NCBI GenBank assembly: GCA_964385635.1
Contig: CAYLPU010000021.1
Coordinates: 1 to 58,776 of the forward strand
Origin: CAYLPU01 sp964385635
Lineage (GTDB): Bacteria; Chloroflexota; Anaerolineae; B4-G1
DNA length: 58,776 nucleotides
Direction of reading: 5' to 3'
A program made the translations under genes and the position numbers. Every line of letters begins with the position of its first letter. Within the stretch, counting starts at the first letter, position 1. Below are positions 33,490 to 41,247 of the stretch, one piece after another. The notes beneath the pieces were generated by a model. It worked only from the letters and a program-made list of their open reading frames with translations. It was not told the origin of the DNA and ran no database searches.

Positions 33490-35577
33490 TTACTCTCCAG
33501 GCTGGGTAGACTGTTCTTTCTTGCTCACACTGCACAGGGACGACCTCAACGGTGGACAAGCGAGTATCGGATCGCAGTTCTTGTGGTCTGTCAGGATGTT
33601 GGCGTTTGCGCTTTCCCATCCATGTAGCAAACTGACCACATCGGGGCATATCTTTTCGGTCACCTTAGCCCTCAGTTCGATCTTGCCCCGCACACTCTCG
33701 ACGATTATCCAATCACCATCGCTGATGCCGTGTTTTTCTGCCGTTGTTGGATGTATCTCAGCCGAGGGCTCCGGCTCTTTGCTACGCAGGCTGGGCAAGC
33801 TGCGATGCTGCGAGTGCGTATAGACGGCGACTCTTCGCCCAGCGCTCAGAACTAGAGGATACCTCTGAGCAAGTTGTGGTGCGCTCACAGGGCTCTCAGC
33901 AGGTTCTTCGTATTCTGGCAGAGGATCATATCCATAGATCTGCAGAACACGGGAATAGAGTTCTACCTTACCCGTGGGTGTCCCAAAACCATCTCTCTCA
34001 TACTTGCGATACACTGGCCTGGCCCCATAGTACATGCCGCTTGGGTTCTCCTCAAGGTCCTTGACGGTGATTCCCAAAGGCCTAAGTTGGAAGCCAATAG
34101 CCTCCTCGACATTTGCCCAGGGATAATACTTGCCATATCCCATCCTCTGGGCCAATTTGTGCCAGAACCACCAATCCGAGCGGCGCTCACCTGGTTCTAT
34201 GACTGGCTTCTTCAGCATGACATACCACACGGGTTTGTCAACGCCGTAGTGACCGGACCGGACAACGAGCTGTGTCTTTTCAAGCGAGGATGCTGCTGGC
34301 AGCACAATATCCGCCATCTTGGCTGTTGCTGTCATGTACATATCCAAGACTACCATAAAATCCAGGCGGCTGAACGCTTCTCGCACCTGAGTTGTATTCG
34401 GCCACGTCACCAGTGGGTTGCCCCCTGCTAACACCATGGCTTTCACAGGATACGGGTCACCACTGAGCAACGTTTCTATCAAGACATCCCCGGGGACGAA
34501 GTCCGCGAACTCTACAAACAAGGGATACCGATCCATGCCCAGCGGCTTCAGACCCGCAGGCCTTTTCCTCTTAAGCATCACATCGGCTAGTGGGATTTTC
34601 CCGATCAGGACATTGCCCCCTGGCACATCGAGGTTCCCAGTGATGGCGCGCAGTATCATCAAGGCACGCAGCGTCTGGCCGGAGTTCGAGTGATGTTCAG
34701 CAGCATTACCGATATGGAGACACGCCGGTTTTATGGAGGCGAAGGTCTCTGCTATCTGTCTGATCTGCTGCGTCTGTACACCCGTGATGGCTTCGACCCG
34801 ATCAGGTGTATACTCTTTGACTCGTTCAGCTAGTAGCTCAAAGCCCAACGTCCATCTCTCCACGAACTCGGTGTCATATAATTCATCAGCGATTATGACG
34901 TGGATAAGGCCCAAAGCGAGGGCCAGGTCAGTTCCGGGTCGAATGGATGTGTAGATGTCCGCCCTTGCTGCAGATTGAGTGAATCTGGGGTCAACGACAA
35001 TGAGCCGAGCCCCTTTCTTCTTGGCTTCAACGACGTTTCTCCACAAAGTGGGAATGAAGCTCGTGGCTGGGTTGCAGCCCCATAAAAGCAGGCATCGCAC
35101 CCGGGCAGGATCGAAGCCATACACACTGGTTGCACCATAGGTGAGTTTCTCGGCGATAGTGGTCGGGATGTAACACATATGGTCATTTCTGACCAGATTA
35201 GGTGAGCCATACAAGTTCAGGAAACGCTGAGGCCACCCGGCTCCCAGAAACTGAAGGAGGGCGCGGCCCTGATAGACGGCCAGTGCCTGCGCGCCTTCTT
35301 CCTTCTTGATCGTACTCAGTCTCTCGGCGATGGCATCGAGTGCCTCATCCCAAGATATCCGCCGCCACAAGTTCCCATCGCGCTTGAGGGGATATCTCAG
35401 TCGCTGTGGGTCATAGGCGAGTTCGATAGCCGCTCGGGCCTGAGGGCACACCCAGCCCCGGTTCGAGGGGTACTCCTTCATTCCCTTAATGTCGACAATC
35501 TGGTCACCTTCCAGGTACACATCGATCCCGCAATGATCCCCACCACACATGCCACAGACTGTTTTGACCATCTTCAT
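33490..35577 (-). CDS. Molybdopterin (bis-MGD) oxidoreductase catalytic subunit, DMSO-reductase superfamily
   Basis: This 695-residue protein has an N-terminal [4Fe-4S] motif, C8-x2-C11-x4-C16-x27-C44 (VCGMCGGDHC, then GWVCPQ). The first gap is one residue longer than the usual x3. Next come RYPLKRDGNLWRRISWDEAL, GSPNLVRNDHMCYIP (candidate Mo-ligand Cys), LLLWGCNPATSF, LAGGNPLVTWPN, ADIVLPAASSLEKTQ and a C-terminal MGD-binding domain. No signal peptide and no electron-transfer or membrane subunit is encoded nearby, so it is likely cytoplasmic. It lies downstream of MttB-D and a hydantoin racemase on the same strand. Substrate unknown. Confidence 0.88.
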   Translation of the reverse strand: MKMVKTVCGMCGGDHCGIDVYLEGDQIVDIKGMKEYPSNRGWVCPQARAAIELAYDPQRLRYPLKRDGNLWRRISWDEALDAIAERLSTIKKEEGAQALAVYQGRALLQFLGAGWPQRFLNLYGSPNLVRNDHMCYIPTTIAEKLTYGATSVYGFDPARVRCLLLWGCNPATSFIPTLWRNVVEAKKKGARLIVVDPRFTQSAARADIYTSIRPGTDLALALGLIHVIIADELYDTEFVERWTLGFELLAERVKEYTPDRVEAITGVQTQQIRQIAETFASIKPACLHIGNAAEHHSNSGQTLRALMILRAITGNLDVPGGNVLIGKIPLADVMLKRKRPAGLKPLGMDRYPLFVEFADFVPGDVLIETLLSGDPYPVKAMVLAGGNPLVTWPNTTQVREAFSRLDFMVVLDMYMTATAKMADIVLPAASSLEKTQLVVRSGHYGVDKPVWYVMLKKPVIEPGERRSDWWFWHKLAQRMGYGKYYPWANVEEAIGFQLRPLGITVKDLEENPSGMYYGARPVYRKYERDGFGTPTGKVELYSRVLQIYGYDPLPEYEEPAESPVSAPQLAQRYPLVLSAGRRVAVYTHSQHRSLPSLRSKEPEPSAEIHPTTAEKHGISDGDWIIVESVRGKIELRAKVTEKICPDVVSLLHGWESANANILTDHKNCDPILACPPLRSSLCSVSKKEQSTQPGE

Positions 35578-35722
35578 AGGATCTCCCTTCGGGGAGTATG
35601 CGGGGACGCTCAGGATGCGACTTCCACTGCTACTGAGTCGATCGGTCCGGATAGATCATCCCCGGCGACCTGCCGTACTGCAGGAGCACGCTGGGGTCCT
35701 GCTGCAGGGCTGCCTTTGCACA

Positions 35723-36430
35723 CTACTTGATCTCCTTGATCGGCGGCTGGGAAAAGCGCCTAGCCTTGCTGTGCCGTAGCCCGAGGTCGGCAATCGCTTC
35801 GGCAATCTTGAAAGCCACCGCCGTAGGATCTAGCACCACGGCTCCCAGCTCCCGCTCTACGTCCTTTGCATAGCCAGCGAGCCCTGCACAGCCCAGGACA
35901 ATGACTTCAGCACCATCCTCCTCGACTGCCTTGCGGGCCAGACCCAGAATGCGGGTTTTGGCTTGTGCCGGATTTGCATCCATCTCGAGCACCGACATAT
36001 CTGTGATAAGTGTAGAGACATAGGCGCTCTCCAATCCCAGCATGCGGGCGTGTAGCTCCCGGGTGGGGATGTGGATGCGGAAAGCCGTCACAAGAGAGAA
36101 CTTGTGGCCCAACATTGCAGCCATATGCAGAGTGGCCTCTTCGATCCCAATGACTGGAATCTCCGAGATCTCTTTGGCTGCCTCGATGCCTGGGTCCGAG
36201 AAGCAAGCCAGCACGATTGCATCGTGCCCTTCCTCATTGGCCCTGCGCACTAATGCCAAGGTATGTGGCTTGGTCAGTTCTCGGTCATACTGTGATTCGA
36301 TAGAGATCGGACCACGATCAGGATGCACCACGGTCAGCTCGGTATCGGGCCGCTTGACCTTTTCCAGCTCTCGGCGGATATGAGTGGTGACGCTCTCAGA
36401 CGAGTTAGGGTTGATGACGAAGATCCTCAC
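35723..36430 (-). CDS. Asp/Glu/hydantoin racemase family protein
   Basis: This 235-residue protein starts at GTG 36430 with MRIFVINPNSSESVTTHI, the usual hydantoin-racemase opening. The catalytic cysteines are in IVLACFSDPGIEAAKE and IVLGCAGLAGYAKD. The family inverts hydantoins, allantoin or acidic amino acids by a two-base mechanism. It lies 20 nt after MttB-D and upstream of the molybdenum oxidoreductase, forming a three-gene minus-strand unit. The 145 bp after it hold nothing recognisable. Confidence 0.88.
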   Translation of the reverse strand: MRIFVINPNSSESVTTHIRRELEKVKRPDTELTVVHPDRGPISIESQYDRELTKPHTLALVRRANEEGHDAIVLACFSDPGIEAAKEISEIPVIGIEEATLHMAAMLGHKFSLVTAFRIHIPTRELHARMLGLESAYVSTLITDMSVLEMDANPAQAKTRILGLARKAVEEDGAEVIVLGCAGLAGYAKDVERELGAVVLDPTAVAFKIAEAIADLGLRHSKARRFSQPPIKEIK

Positions 36431-36450
36431 TGTCCCAACCTCTTACGCCT

Positions 36451-37905
36451 TTACGCTTCAGCCGCCTGCTCTTCCCTCTCGGCCACCACATCAGCGATAA
36501 CGCCGCGAATCTCTTCGGGTAGAGTAGGTGCTTCATGTTCGACCAGGATCTCACGAACCCGTTCATTCAGGCGAGTGTACAGATCCTTGGAACCCGATTT
36601 CACCCAGTTTTCATGTTGCTGTCTATCGAGGAGAGCGGGTATCCATTGGGCAGTGCGCCAGTTATTCAGCGTGTGCTCATCAGCCAAAAAACCGCTGCCA
36701 GGCGTCACGCGGGCAATGGCATCCAGAGCCAGCGTACGCTCGTTGACTTCTATGCCTTCGGCCACGAATCGGGCCATCCGGATGATTTCATCGCCCATGA
36801 CCATCATTTCCATTGAGGACGTGAGCCCCGACTCGATGTACCCGACGTCGTGGACCACAGTACATCGACACAAAAGCGCGCTATAGATGGACATACAAGC
36901 CTCAAGGCCCGCCTGAGCATCAATGATCTTAGAATCTGTGGACCCTCCAACGCCCCAGACAGGAAGATTGTAGAATTCGGCCAAATCCACATCGGCAGCC
37001 ATCCCCAGACTCCACTCTGGAGAGCCGTAACTGATGACCATGCGTCTCATGTCCATAACCGCCAGGTTCATACCAAACAGGAAGGGAGCACCTTTACGGG
37101 CCAACTGGGTCAGGATCAACCCCACCAGGCATTCGGCACTGCCCAGCGCCAGGGCCCCGGCCATCGTGATCGGACCGCCTCCACCCGTGTTGGGCGAAGG
37201 CGGGAAGCAGACTGGGATTCCCTTGTTAGCACAGAATAGAAGTTGTTCGACCGCCTCGGGGGGGAAAAGCAGAGGGGAAATAGGTTCGCAATAGTGCAGC
37301 AAGAACGGTCGCTCGCGGAGGACTCCTTCGCTTCCGGCAATCGCCACGGCGATACGGTGGATGTCCTCCATATCCCGCCGGCCGTACGCCGTATACACTA
37401 TGGGCTTAGCGGTGCCTTTGACCATACTGATGAAGCCATGCAGGAAAGCATCCTGAGGAGGCACATCGGAAGGCACTCCCATAGACATGAAGTAATCGAG
37501 GCCGTCAAGAACGTTGACAAGGCGGCCCATGTTTTCTATATCAACAGTTGTAGCCGGGCGGCGCTGCCCCGTCTCCACATCGATGGTAAAGGGTGTATCG
37601 GAGCCCGGACCGTAAAAGACCTTGCCCAACTCCAAAGGCATGGTGAGCTGGCCCAACTGGTTATACATCGGGATTCGCTCAGGGGCGCTGTCAAGGGCAT
37701 CATAGAGCATGTAGGGGGGGATCTTGATACGTCCATCTGATTCTGTAGCACCGGCATCCAGCAGCAGTTGCCGCGATTGGGATTCCTTCATCACGATGCC
37801 GATTTTGGACAGGATTTCCAGGGTCGCGTAGTGCACTTCCCGGACCTGTTCGTCCGAGAGAGCTCTTATGCGAGGATGAGAAGTTGCAATAGAAGGCTGT
37901 CCCAT
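36451..37905 (-). CDS. MttB-superfamily methyltransferase D
   Basis: This 484-residue MttB protein starts at ATG 37905 (GGAGG 8 nt upstream). The frame is open further upstream, but that part is unconserved. Hallmarks are LSDEQVREVHYATLEILSKI, YGPGSDTPFTIDVETGQRRP, PSPNTGGGGPITMAGAL, STDSKIIDAQAGLEA and VVHDVGYIESGLTSSMEMM. There is no TAG in frame. It is the intact counterpart of the frameshifted MttB-C and leads the operon with the hydantoin racemase and the molybdenum oxidoreductase. It would transfer a methyl group from a quaternary or tertiary amine to a corrinoid protein supplied from elsewhere, most likely the one at 27.5 kb. Confidence 0.92.
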   Translation of the reverse strand: MGQPSIATSHPRIRALSDEQVREVHYATLEILSKIGIVMKESQSRQLLLDAGATESDGRIKIPPYMLYDALDSAPERIPMYNQLGQLTMPLELGKVFYGPGSDTPFTIDVETGQRRPATTVDIENMGRLVNVLDGLDYFMSMGVPSDVPPQDAFLHGFISMVKGTAKPIVYTAYGRRDMEDIHRIAVAIAGSEGVLRERPFLLHYCEPISPLLFPPEAVEQLLFCANKGIPVCFPPSPNTGGGGPITMAGALALGSAECLVGLILTQLARKGAPFLFGMNLAVMDMRRMVISYGSPEWSLGMAADVDLAEFYNLPVWGVGGSTDSKIIDAQAGLEACMSIYSALLCRCTVVHDVGYIESGLTSSMEMMVMGDEIIRMARFVAEGIEVNERTLALDAIARVTPGSGFLADEHTLNNWRTAQWIPALLDRQQHENWVKSGSKDLYTRLNERVREILVEHEAPTLPEEIRGVIADVVAEREEQAAEA

Positions 37906-37927
37906 AATCCTAACCTCCGAGAAGAGA

Positions 37928-38275
37928 TATGGCCTGTATTCAACCTTTGCCAGCTTCGGTGCCAGCCCCTTAAGATCCCCTCTCCTGCCCCGCCTCCACA
38001 AGAACGGCGATCCGGTACCCTGGAACGAGGCCCACTGGGTGGACGATGAGTTCAACACACTGATAGGGCAAGCCAACGGCATACTGGATGTCGAGGATCG
38101 GCGCAAGATTATGTGCGATCTGGAAACGATTATGCAGGAGCGTGGCCCTGCTGCTATCGCCTACTGGTGCAACAACTGGCGAATCACCGCCCCATACGTA
38201 GAGGGGCTCGAAGCCCATCCGAGCAAATACGACCACTTCGACGACGTCTGGATCAATCCTGAGAAGCAAACCTAA
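37928..38275 (+). pseudogene. C-terminal remnant of a family-5 ABC substrate-binding protein
   Basis: The plus frame reads LPRLHKNGDPVPWNEAHW, then VDDEFNTLIGQANG, IMCDLETIMQERGPAAIAYW and GLEAHPSKYDHFDDVW. This is the end of a DppA/OppA-type solute-binding protein, about 100 of roughly 600 residues. The rest and the start are missing; the fragment begins about 20 bp from the ATG of the oppositely oriented MttB-D. It directly precedes the Dpp-type permease genes, so it is the stump of their binding protein, cut off by a rearrangement that brought in the minus-strand block 33.5-37.9 kb. Confidence 0.85.
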
Positions 38276-38313
38276 GGCGAAGGGCCAGTCGTGTTGCCAG
38301 TAGCGCTAGATAA

Positions 38314-38346
38314 GGTTGGGTGGCCCCTTGACGGGGCAACCCAACC
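38314..38346 (+). terminator. Hairpin between the binding-protein remnant and permease genes
   Basis: 14-bp arms (38314-38327, GGTTGGGTGGCCCC; 38333-38346) with one mismatch and a 5-nt loop. No strong U-tract follows. In binding-protein transporter operons such a hairpin often stabilises the upstream message or partly terminates it. Confidence 0.55.
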
Positions 38347-38391
38347 GCACCTTGTATACTTGCGTACATCTACCTAGGTGAAGGCTGCTAT

Positions 38392-40263
38392 ATGGCCAAA
38401 TTCATCGCGCGTCGCCTCCTCCTAATGCTCTTGACGATGCTGTTCGTCTCCATTGTGATCTTCGTCGTCAGCGAACTTGCTCCGGGCAACATCGCGCGCA
38501 ACGTGCTGGGGGCGTACGCGACCCCAGAGCAGGAGGAGTCTTTCCTGGCCCAACTCGGCCTGGATCGTTCCTTGCATATCCGCTACATATCCTGGCTCCT
38601 GGGCAGCGACTGGCAGGCAGAACGGCGCATAGGCTTGCCCCTGAAGCGCATACAGACGGAGATGGGATACTACGAATGGTGGGCAGAGGAAGCGGACGGC
38701 GTTTTGGTACAGTGGGGGCTGGAAGGATCTGACCTCGTTGAGACTCGTCGCTATCCAGATGGCACAAGTGAGACGGTTGTGGCCAACGACCGCTGGCACG
38801 TTGATGATTCCGGTGCCAGGTATTTCTGGGGAGTGGACAAGCATGATAAGGCTGTGAAGTGGGTAATAGGTGCTGACATCATTCCCTCAGGTGCCGTGGA
38901 CTTGCGCTTTTCCGACGGCACCTTGCTGAGCGACACGGATCTAAGAGACACTGAGGGCCTTTCCGTACATCCGAATGCGGGAGCCAAGAACCCCAATGTC
39001 ATTCCCACTGGCGAGTGGATCGTCAGAGAGATCGACTTGAGCTCGCTGGCCGGGCACGAAGTGGCAGAGGTCCTTCTGGCCATAGACTATAGAGGCGCAG
39101 GGACCCAGTTTCCGGTTCAGATAGTGACCTTCGTCGACGAGGTAGAAATCGTCAAGGTCGAGCCTTCCGCGACTGTTCTGTGGAGCGGGGGCTTTGGGCC
39201 GGGCGGATCCGATTTCAGCGGCACCTTTGCTGGATCGGGGACGGGTGAGGAAGGCGACTTTGCTTCCGCCGTGGTGGACGCGGAGGAGGAAGGGGTGGGT
39301 GCAAGCGGACGGTCGGTCTACAAAGCCTCCGGTTCGCTCTCCGAGGAACAGTCGTACGTGCATTATAGCCTTTTCAAGAGTATTAGCATCCCCGTGGAAG
39401 AGGACACCATTCTGCGGTACAGAATACTCTTCTCCCCCCTCGCTGGCGGGGAGGCGGTCTGGACCCTCACGCACGTCGGGTGGGTGTCTCGACGAGGTGG
39501 GCCTGTGGAGTACATTCCTATTCAAAAGGGCTTTCTGCGAGGTGACCCTGGCGAATCCATTAAGACGGGACGTCCAGTAGTGGAAAACCTTTTCCGTCGC
39601 CTGCGCAACTCAGTGTTGCTGGCCACGATTGCGTTCGCTATCATTATGCCCATTGGATTGGTGCTGGGTTTGGTGGCTGGATTAAACCAGGGCAGATTCA
39701 TAGATCGCTTCTTGTCGCTTTTGGGCCTGGTCACTACAGCGACGCCGCAGTTCGCCACAGGTGTTATGCTCATCCTCGTCTTTGCTTCCTGGCTCAACAT
39801 TCTGCCAGGAGCCACAGTGTTTCCCAGCGATGACGCCGCTTTCAAGAACCCCCAGATGCTGGTGCTGCCAGTTTGGACGCTCACGTTGATAGAAATGGGA
39901 TACATACTACGCATCACCAGGGCCAGTATGGTGGATGTGATGAGAGAGCCCTACATCCGTACTGCTTCACTGAAGGGACTTCCATACTGGCGCATTGTTT
40001 TCAAACACGCGCTGCGCAATGCACTGATAGCCCCCATCACGGTGATCATGCTTCACGTGAACTGGTTGATCGGTGGCATCGTGGTGGTGGAGGCGATTTT
40101 CGGTTTTCCCGGGTTGGGGAAATTCCTGTATGATGCGGCGTTGTTCAAAGATGTGTTTGCGATGGAAGCGGGGGCGATGGTGATGGTGCTGCTGGCAGTG
40201 GGGACACAGTTGGTGGCGGATGTGATATACACATTTCTTAATCCGCGCATTCGTTATACTTGA
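38392..40263 (+). CDS. ABC transporter permease, DppB type, with a ~308-residue inserted domain
   Basis: The first 70 residues (first membrane segment, then PEQEESFLAQLGLDRSLHIR) and the last 244 (GFLRGDPGESIKTGRPVVEN, membrane segments, the EAA loop LKGLPYWRIVFKHALRNAL) together make a normal 315-residue DppB permease. Between them, after WLLGSDW, lie about 308 extra residues in the first external loop. The insert is beta-rich and polar, with Trp/Tyr-rich (ARYFWGVDKHDKAVKWVIG) and Gly/Ser-rich segments, so an extracytoplasmic domain is likely. The carrier would import peptides or small amines with the DppC and fused ATPase genes that follow. The insert may bind substrate, which matters because the binding protein is broken. 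Confidence 0.85.
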   Translation: MAKFIARRLLLMLLTMLFVSIVIFVVSELAPGNIARNVLGAYATPEQEESFLAQLGLDRSLHIRYISWLLGSDWQAERRIGLPLKRIQTEMGYYEWWAEEADGVLVQWGLEGSDLVETRRYPDGTSETVVANDRWHVDDSGARYFWGVDKHDKAVKWVIGADIIPSGAVDLRFSDGTLLSDTDLRDTEGLSVHPNAGAKNPNVIPTGEWIVREIDLSSLAGHEVAEVLLAIDYRGAGTQFPVQIVTFVDEVEIVKVEPSATVLWSGGFGPGGSDFSGTFAGSGTGEEGDFASAVVDAEEEGVGASGRSVYKASGSLSEEQSYVHYSLFKSISIPVEEDTILRYRILFSPLAGGEAVWTLTHVGWVSRRGGPVEYIPIQKGFLRGDPGESIKTGRPVVENLFRRLRNSVLLATIAFAIIMPIGLVLGLVAGLNQGRFIDRFLSLLGLVTTATPQFATGVMLILVFASWLNILPGATVFPSDDAAFKNPQMLVLPVWTLTLIEMGYILRITRASMVDVMREPYIRTASLKGLPYWRIVFKHALRNALIAPITVIMLHVNWLIGGIVVVEAIFGFPGLGKFLYDAALFKDVFAMEAGAMVMVLLAVGTQLVADVIYTFLNPRIRYT

Positions 40264-40275
40264 GAGAGGGTAGAT

Positions 40276-41160
40276 ATGGCAACACAGGAAAGAACCATCA
40301 AAGTAGCAGCACCCATCCCTTCTGTAGGGTCACGTCTCAAGGACGGGCTTTCCATCTTAACCGCGCAGAAAGTTGCCCTGGTGGGTCTGTTCCTGGTGTT
40401 TGCTTGGGTCTTTATTGCCGCCTTCGCACCGCTGGTTACCCGGTATGACCCCCTGCAGGAGAACTCCAAGGCCGTTAACCAGGGTCCCTTCCGAGAACAT
40501 TGGCTGGGAACCGACCACAAGGGGCGAGATCTCTGGTCGCGCGTAGCTTACGGCAGCCGCATGATTCTGGTGCTGGCGCCGCTGTCGGTGCTGAGCGCCT
40601 TGATTGTCGGCACTACCCTCGGCCTTATGGGCGGCTATTTTGGCGGATGGGTCGACGAGGCCGTCATGCGCATCGTAGATTCGATTATGGCCTTCCCGAC
40701 TATTCTTCTCTACTTGATCATTATCGCCTCCATCGGGGCTTCAGCTATCAATGTGGTCATTGCTATCACGATCGCGGGTGCACCGGGCATCGCTCGATTG
40801 GTGCGTGGTCTGACTCTGGACATCCGGACCCGTGAGTACGTAGCCGCCGCCAAGTTGCGGGGTGAAAACCCGTGGCATATCATGTTCATAGAAATCCTGC
40901 CTAACGCGAGAGGGCCTCTGATCGTAGACGCCGCACTCCGCGTGGGATACGCTGTCTTCTCTATTGGTACGCTGGGCTTCCTGGGCCTGGGCCTACCACC
41001 GCCCACTCCAGACTGGGGTAGCATGGTGAACACTGGGCGCCGCTATATCTGGACCAATCCGTGGGCCGTGTTGTGGCCTTCGCTGGCAATCTCCTCGCTG
41101 GTCGTGGGCCTGAATCTGCTGGCCGATGGCCTTCAGGAAGAACTGGGCCGATATGGGTAA
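40276..41160 (+). CDS. ABC transporter permease, DppC type
   Basis: This 294-residue permease starts with a basic segment and the membrane helix KVALVGLFLVFAWVFIAAFA. The DppC motif follows (HWLGTDHKGRDLWSRVAYGSR), then four further membrane segments and the EAA loop EYVAAAKLRGENPWHIMFIEIL. It begins 12 nt after the DppB-type gene and pairs with it. Together with the fused ATPase it would form a peptide/nickel/amine-type importer. Confidence 0.93.
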   Translation: MATQERTIKVAAPIPSVGSRLKDGLSILTAQKVALVGLFLVFAWVFIAAFAPLVTRYDPLQENSKAVNQGPFREHWLGTDHKGRDLWSRVAYGSRMILVLAPLSVLSALIVGTTLGLMGGYFGGWVDEAVMRIVDSIMAFPTILLYLIIIASIGASAINVVIAITIAGAPGIARLVRGLTLDIRTREYVAAAKLRGENPWHIMFIEILPNARGPLIVDAALRVGYAVFSIGTLGFLGLGLPPPTPDWGSMVNTGRRYIWTNPWAVLWPSLAISSLVVGLNLLADGLQEELGRYG

Positions 41161-41247
41161 GGCTTCTTTTAGAGCATATGCTGCGTTCTCACGCTAGAAG
41201 CCTCCAATCCCTGTCAGCGGTTCTGTGACCGTCTATGAGGTGAGCAG

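Noticed and set aside
37906..38106. Extended N-terminus of MttB-D
   Set aside because: The upstream 67 codons are the antisense of the binding-protein remnant and are not MttB-like; ATG 37905 has a GGAGG site.
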